Part shown: one piece after another, positions 59,401-64,000 of the stretch
Position numbering within the stretch: position 1 is the first letter of the stretch
How the letters are laid out: the number at the start of each line of letters is the position of its first letter
Assembly: GCF_030867145.1 (NCBI RefSeq)
Contig: NC_134414.1
Span: 75,816,504-75,880,503 of the forward strand
Origin: Opisthocomus hoazin
Taxonomy: Eukaryota > Chordata > Aves > Opisthocomiformes > Opisthocomidae
Reading direction: 5' to 3'
Length of the DNA stretch: 64,000 nucleotides
The notes under the pieces: generated by a model
Database searches by the model: none
Told to the model about the DNA's origin: nothing
The model's input: only the letters and a program-made list of their open reading frames with translations
Translations under genes and position numbers: made by a program

Positions 59401-61780
59401 TTTCTTGCTCTTCAGCAGAAGCCTGAAGGAGGGAAGAGGAGCCAGACCACAGCGCTATGCATTTTTTTTTTTCCTCTCTTAAACAGGACATGCCGAGGGT
59501 GGAAATCCACATTACATGCAGGCAAGCTGGAAACAATAAATTTTGTTCACATGATTCAACAGCAAGTCCTCTCTTTATTTCCCCACCCTTCATTTGTGCT
59601 GTGTTGCTCAGCAGTGTTGCAGGGAACGGTTTCAGAATGACGATGTACTTGGGAGAAGGAGCAAATAAGGCAAAGGATACAAAAGACCACAAGGGAAGGA
59701 CAGAGCTAAAGGAAAGAAGGCAAATCTGTACTTTAGATAAGCTGTGTCCCAACATAGATCTCATCACAGAACAGACCTTGTCTCCATTTTTAGAAAGTTA
59801 AGTGCACAGGTCCAACAAGTCACAAAACCGGTGTTTTCGCTCATTGTTTCACTTAGCAGAAACTTCTCAAAGCTTGTTTTGCTTTCTTCAGGAGCAGCTT
59901 TTCTAGGACGTGTTTCAGTTTACTGAAAACATCACAAATCTGACACATACGTTTATGCCGACTGGCTGAGGTTGCTTACTGATGCTCAAACACAATGGGC
60001 AGGGAGGGGAAGAGTGCAGTTAGCAGGCTGTGCCCCGCTCAGAGGAGGTCTCCTGACCCTCCAGGGGATTCTGTGCTTGGCAGGTTCCTCCTCTGGACCT
60101 TCCCATGACCTTTGCTGTACATACCAGCTGTTAACCTCGGAGATATAGTCATTAGGAAAGCTGGAGTAGAGAAGGGGAAAGAAAATCAGAAGCAAAGCCA
60201 AGTCACCCTGTGGCACTGATAGACTGCTTTGAAGGAGCTACAATTTAGAGCAGCTTTCAGAGGCACCCTAACATGTGGGAGAAACTAGCCTGTGGCCCCA
60301 GCTGGCCTCAGACAGAGCAGTCGCAGGCTGTCTCCTCACCTTCCTTGCACTGGTATCTACAGTAGTTAGGACCCAGAATTTTTTAGGTTTTCTGGAAAGG
60401 GATGGCATCAATGACTTATGAAGAAGATGTTGCAATAACGTAGCACTTCCTCTCTCATGGCACAGAAACCGAGCTCCCAGAGCACAGACAGAAATCGGAT
60501 AAAACATCCTAAAAGAAAAATACTCAAAAGCCTTAGCTGGTAACTCTTAGCAAGTATGAACATGTGTGAGGTGAAATATGCAATGATTTATAAGTTGACC
60601 AAATCCACACAGCACTTCACAGTAATGCAAGCTACACATCCCTGACTGCGTTCCTGTTCCTGGCTTTAAAGCATGTGGACACACTGTTTTTCGTCTTTAA
60701 CCTCATTTCAGAAATTTCTGAATGGATTTAAGTGACTTTCCTTTTTTAAAAACAAACTTAGATGACTATGGAGCATAGAAAACCTCTGTCCAAAGGGATA
60801 ATATTAACAAGGCTAAAAAGAGGTGACTCAGAAACTTACTGAGTTTCTATCAACCCCGTCCAGGATACTACCTATTAATTGCTATTGCTGTTGTGACTCC
60901 TATTGTGACTCCCCTTCTGAAATCTAATGACAGCCGGTTATAACACCTTAAAATAAAACTGGCCAAAGCATGCTATGTTTGCAAATCTGTTGCATGTGAA
61001 AGGTTGGTGGGTTTTTCTACATGTTTTCATTGCAATCGCTACTTGAAAAACAGTCTTTGAAAAACATTCCTAGGAAAGCCTGCACTGAAGTAAGCTAGAC
61101 AGTAATTCTGTTGCTTAAAAGCCAGTTGTTTCATCTTGATAAGGCAAGTAGTTGAAGGAGCCTCCCACAGTGCTCTTGGGAGCCTACACTTGTTGCAATG
61201 CTGAAGTCATCACTACTTTTGTTCAGTAATAATGGTTTTCAAAGGAGATTGATCAGACTAAAACCACCTTTTTATTAATTACAAATTTTTTCTGAAAAAC
61301 TAGAAAAAAGCAGACTATGAGAAAAACAGCTCCTCACCTATATGTAAGACTGATTTTGCATGGAGGTCACTAGAACACTATTTGAATTTCTCGTTCAAGA
61401 GGCTTTCAGCCACAAGTGGAGTTACACAAAGGCAATAATGTCTACTACACCAAATATAGGGCATAGTAGCAATCAGTGCAGCACTACAGCAGCTTAGACT
61501 GCAAACAGAACATTACTCAAAAAGTACCAGCACACTGTGCTTATACTGCTGTGGTTTGCCAGGCTTCCTGCCTCTCCCTGTAACACCCAATAAAGGAAGA
61601 ACTGTAATAGTCACAAAGAATAAAAGTAGCATCAGCACTTGCAGATGTTGCAAGCTGGTTTTCTATTGAAGAGGTGATTAAATTTTATCAATTTTTATTA
61701 TTACACATTTTCAGATATTTGATAGTATTTGGCAGTCTTGGTCAAACAGGATGCTAATCTCCTGGTTGTCTACAATAGAT
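56474..61780. other. Intergenic sequence
   Basis: 5.3 kb with no recognised gene. Overlapping plus-strand ORFs at 58259-58630 and 58342-58710 and the ORF at 57571-57810 are the longest unexplained ones. None has a recognisable domain or splice context. Confidence 0.45.
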
Positions 61781-63393
61781 CATAGAATCACAGAATGGTT
61801 TGGGTTGGAAGGGACCTTAAAGATCATCTGGTTCCAACCCCCCTGCCGTGGGCAGGGACATCTTCCACTAGACCAGGTTGCTCAAAGCCTCATCCAGCCT
61901 GGCCTTGAACACTGCCAGGGAGGGGGCAGCCACAGCTTCTCTGGGCAATCTCTTCTAATGCCTCACCACCCTCATAGTAAAAAATTTCTTCCTTATATCT
62001 AATCTAAATTTACCCTCTTCCAGTTTAAAGCCATTACTCCTTGTCCTATCACTCCATGCCCTTGTAAAAAGTCCCTCTCCATCTTTCTTGTAGGGCCCCT
62101 TCAGGTACTGGAAGGCCGCAATAAGGCCTCCATGGAGCCTTCTCTTCTCCAGGCTGAACAGCCCCAACTGTCTCAGCCTTACCTCACAGGGGAGGTGCTC
62201 CAGCCCTCGGATCATGTTAGTGATCCTCCTCTGGACCCGCTCCAACAGCTCCATGTCCTTCTTGTGCTGAGGGCTCCAGAACTGGATGCAGGACTCCAGG
62301 TTGGGTCTCACCAGAGTAGAGCAGAGGGGCAGAATCCCCTCCCTTGCCCTGCTGGCCACGCTGCTTTTGGTGCAGCCCAGGGTACGGTTGGCCTTCTGGG
62401 CTGTGAGCGCACATTGGTGGGTCATGTTGAGCTTCTGGTTAACATACACCCCAAGTCCTTCTCCTCAGGGCTGCTCTCAATCCATATTCTCTCTCCACGG
62501 GTCCGCAGGTCTTGGCAGGATCCTGCTCCAGCGCAGGCTCCCCACGGGGTCACAGCTTCCTTCAGGCATCCACCTGCTCTCGCGTGGGGTCCCTTCCACG
62601 GGCTACAGGTAGATATCTGCTCCACCGTGGACCTCCATGGACTGCAGGGGCAAAACCTGCCTCACCATGGTCTTCATCATTGAGCTGCAAGGCAAGACTC
62701 TCTGCTCTGGCATCTCAAGCACCTCGTCCCCCCTCCTTCACTGACCTCTGTATCTGCAGAGTTGTGTCTTTTACATCGTCTCACTCCTCTCTCTTCACTG
62801 CCGTTTTACTGCAGCTTTCTTTTCTTCCCCTTCTTAAATATGTTATCACAGAGGTGCTACCACCGTTGCTGATTGGCTTGGCCTTGGCCAGCGGCAAGTC
62901 CGTCTTAGAGCTGGCTGGCACTGGCTTTATCAGACATGGGAGAACCTTCTCACAGCTTCTCACAGAAGCCACCCCTATAGCCCCCCCCGCTACCAAAACC
63001 TTGCCACCCAAACCCATAACAAGGTGCACTCAATCCGACTGTCCATGTCTCCGACAAAGATGTTAAACAGCTCCAGTTCCAATACCAACCCTTGAGGAAC
63101 GTCACTCATCACTGGTCTCCACATTGAGCCATTGAACACAATTCTTTGATTGCGACCATCCAGCCAATTCCTTATCCATCAAGTGGTCCACCCGTCAAGT
63201 CCATGTCTCCCCAATTTAGAGACAAGGATGTCATGTGGGACAGCGTCAGATGCTTTGCTCAAGTCCAGGTAGCTAACATCCATTGCACTTCCCTTATCCA
63301 CCAATGCAGTAATCCTGTCATAGAAGGCCACCAGATTTGTCAGGCATCATTTGCCCTTAGTGAAGCCATGCTGGCTGTCACCAATCACCTCCA
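61781..63393 (-). mobile_element. CR1 LINE with internal replacement or insertion
   Basis: The minus-oriented 3' half (61781-62483; ORF 61955-62449) resembles the subfamily at 28020. CR1 resumes near 63023 with GTGCACTCAATCC, continues through the SKAF-region complement and stops near 63393. About 300 bp of expected CR1 sequence between the two parts is missing and replaced by foreign DNA. Confidence 0.85.
62484..63022. mobile_element. Foreign repeat-like insert inside the CR1
   Basis: About 540 bp, pyrimidine-rich in its second half, with AAATATGTTATCACAGAGG and a short CCCCCCCC run near 62983. I recall similar sequence as a dispersed repeat in bird genomes, probably retrovirus-derived, but cannot name the family. 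No coding capacity is assigned. Confidence 0.45.
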
Positions 63394-64000
63394 TAGATAC
63401 AGCATACATCTGTGCTCAACTCTGGGTCCACGTATGCAATATGAATGTGACCCATGTGAGGACTAGCAGCTGGGACCTATGGACAGATGCTTCTTTTCAT
63501 TCCTGAAGTCATATTTCTTGAACATTCTCCATTCTGAAGAGATGGAAACCACCTGTAGTCCCTGAGTTTAATGCATCTCACCTTTGCTTGGCCCTTCCTA
63601 GTTTTTATTGCTTAGTTGATAATAAGTCTCTTGATGCTAAGATATGTGAAATGTGTAAGTTTTACTGAAAGATTTATGGTGTGCCCTTCTTTACTTTGTC
63701 AGCAGCTATAAAGAGCAAAAATTGCATTCAGCACAAGGTCTTGTCCTGACTGAATTTATAGCGTGAACTCACTATGTTAAAAGAACTTGACTGCAAAGTC
63801 AGTGCTGGAAATAAATGGCGAGCATGAAGAAGAAATCCAAATCGAAACAAATGCTTTCTGAGCTGAGCTTGAGTAGAGGACAAGAAATAAGGCATAGGGA
63901 TGCTCATTGAATTGCCAGGGAGAAAAAGATGTCCTGACTGCATGATTATTAAAAGAGAGCACCTTGTTTCTTGCCAATAGAGCAGAAGACTTCGTAGAAG
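63394..64000. other. Window end, non-coding
   Basis: AT-rich sequence after the CR1; two short minus-strand ORFs without recognisable features. Confidence 0.4.

Noticed and set aside
45200..64000. Search for IL1R2 upstream of IL1R1
   Set aside because: No Ig or transmembrane exon of an IL-1 receptor was recognised. The gene may lie beyond the window or be absent.
1..64000. CRISPR arrays, operons, phage or plasmid systems
   Set aside because: The sequence is vertebrate nuclear DNA with spliced exons and CR1 elements. The repeats present are microsatellites and transposons.

Overview
The window is nuclear DNA from a bird. It is AT-rich and intron-dominated, with about eleven 5'-truncated CR1 LINE loci (the typical avian LINE), avian-type LTR fragments and one strong CpG island. 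The only clearly functional gene is IL1R1, the type 1 interleukin-1 receptor, on the minus strand. Its predicted protein resembles avian IL1R1. The species cannot be named from the sequence.

Layout, low to high coordinates. 92-9234 (-): three exon remnants of a second IL-1 receptor family gene downstream of IL1R1, where mammals carry IL1RL2. A TIR exon is broken by stops and frame disruption, while a linker exon and an Ig2 exon are still open. About 10.15-10.74 kb: probable solo LTR. 13.2-17.3 kb: probable long IL1R1 3'UTR with an antisense CR1 and two candidate poly(A) signals. 17258-39270 (-): ten coding exons of IL1R1. All splice phases agree, giving 1677 nt and 558 residues with signal peptide, three Ig domains, transmembrane helix and cytoplasmic TIR domain. 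The introns hold CR1 copies and a nested CR1/LTR/CR1 block at 28.0-30.1 kb. 44.3-45.15 kb: CpG island with GC boxes and a candidate untranslated first exon whose donor points into IL1R1. 45.2-64 kb: upstream sequence with no recognised gene. It contains three long CR1 loci, two of them interrupted by other insertions, and two hexanucleotide repeat arrays.

How it works together: IL1R1 binds IL-1 through its Ig domains and signals through its TIR domain with IL1RAP and MyD88. The neighbouring relic suggests that the adjacent receptor gene (IL-36 receptor-like) is decayed or rearranged here. No CRISPR array, operon or other prokaryotic-type system is present. The least ordinary content is the receptor relic and the layered transposon insertions.
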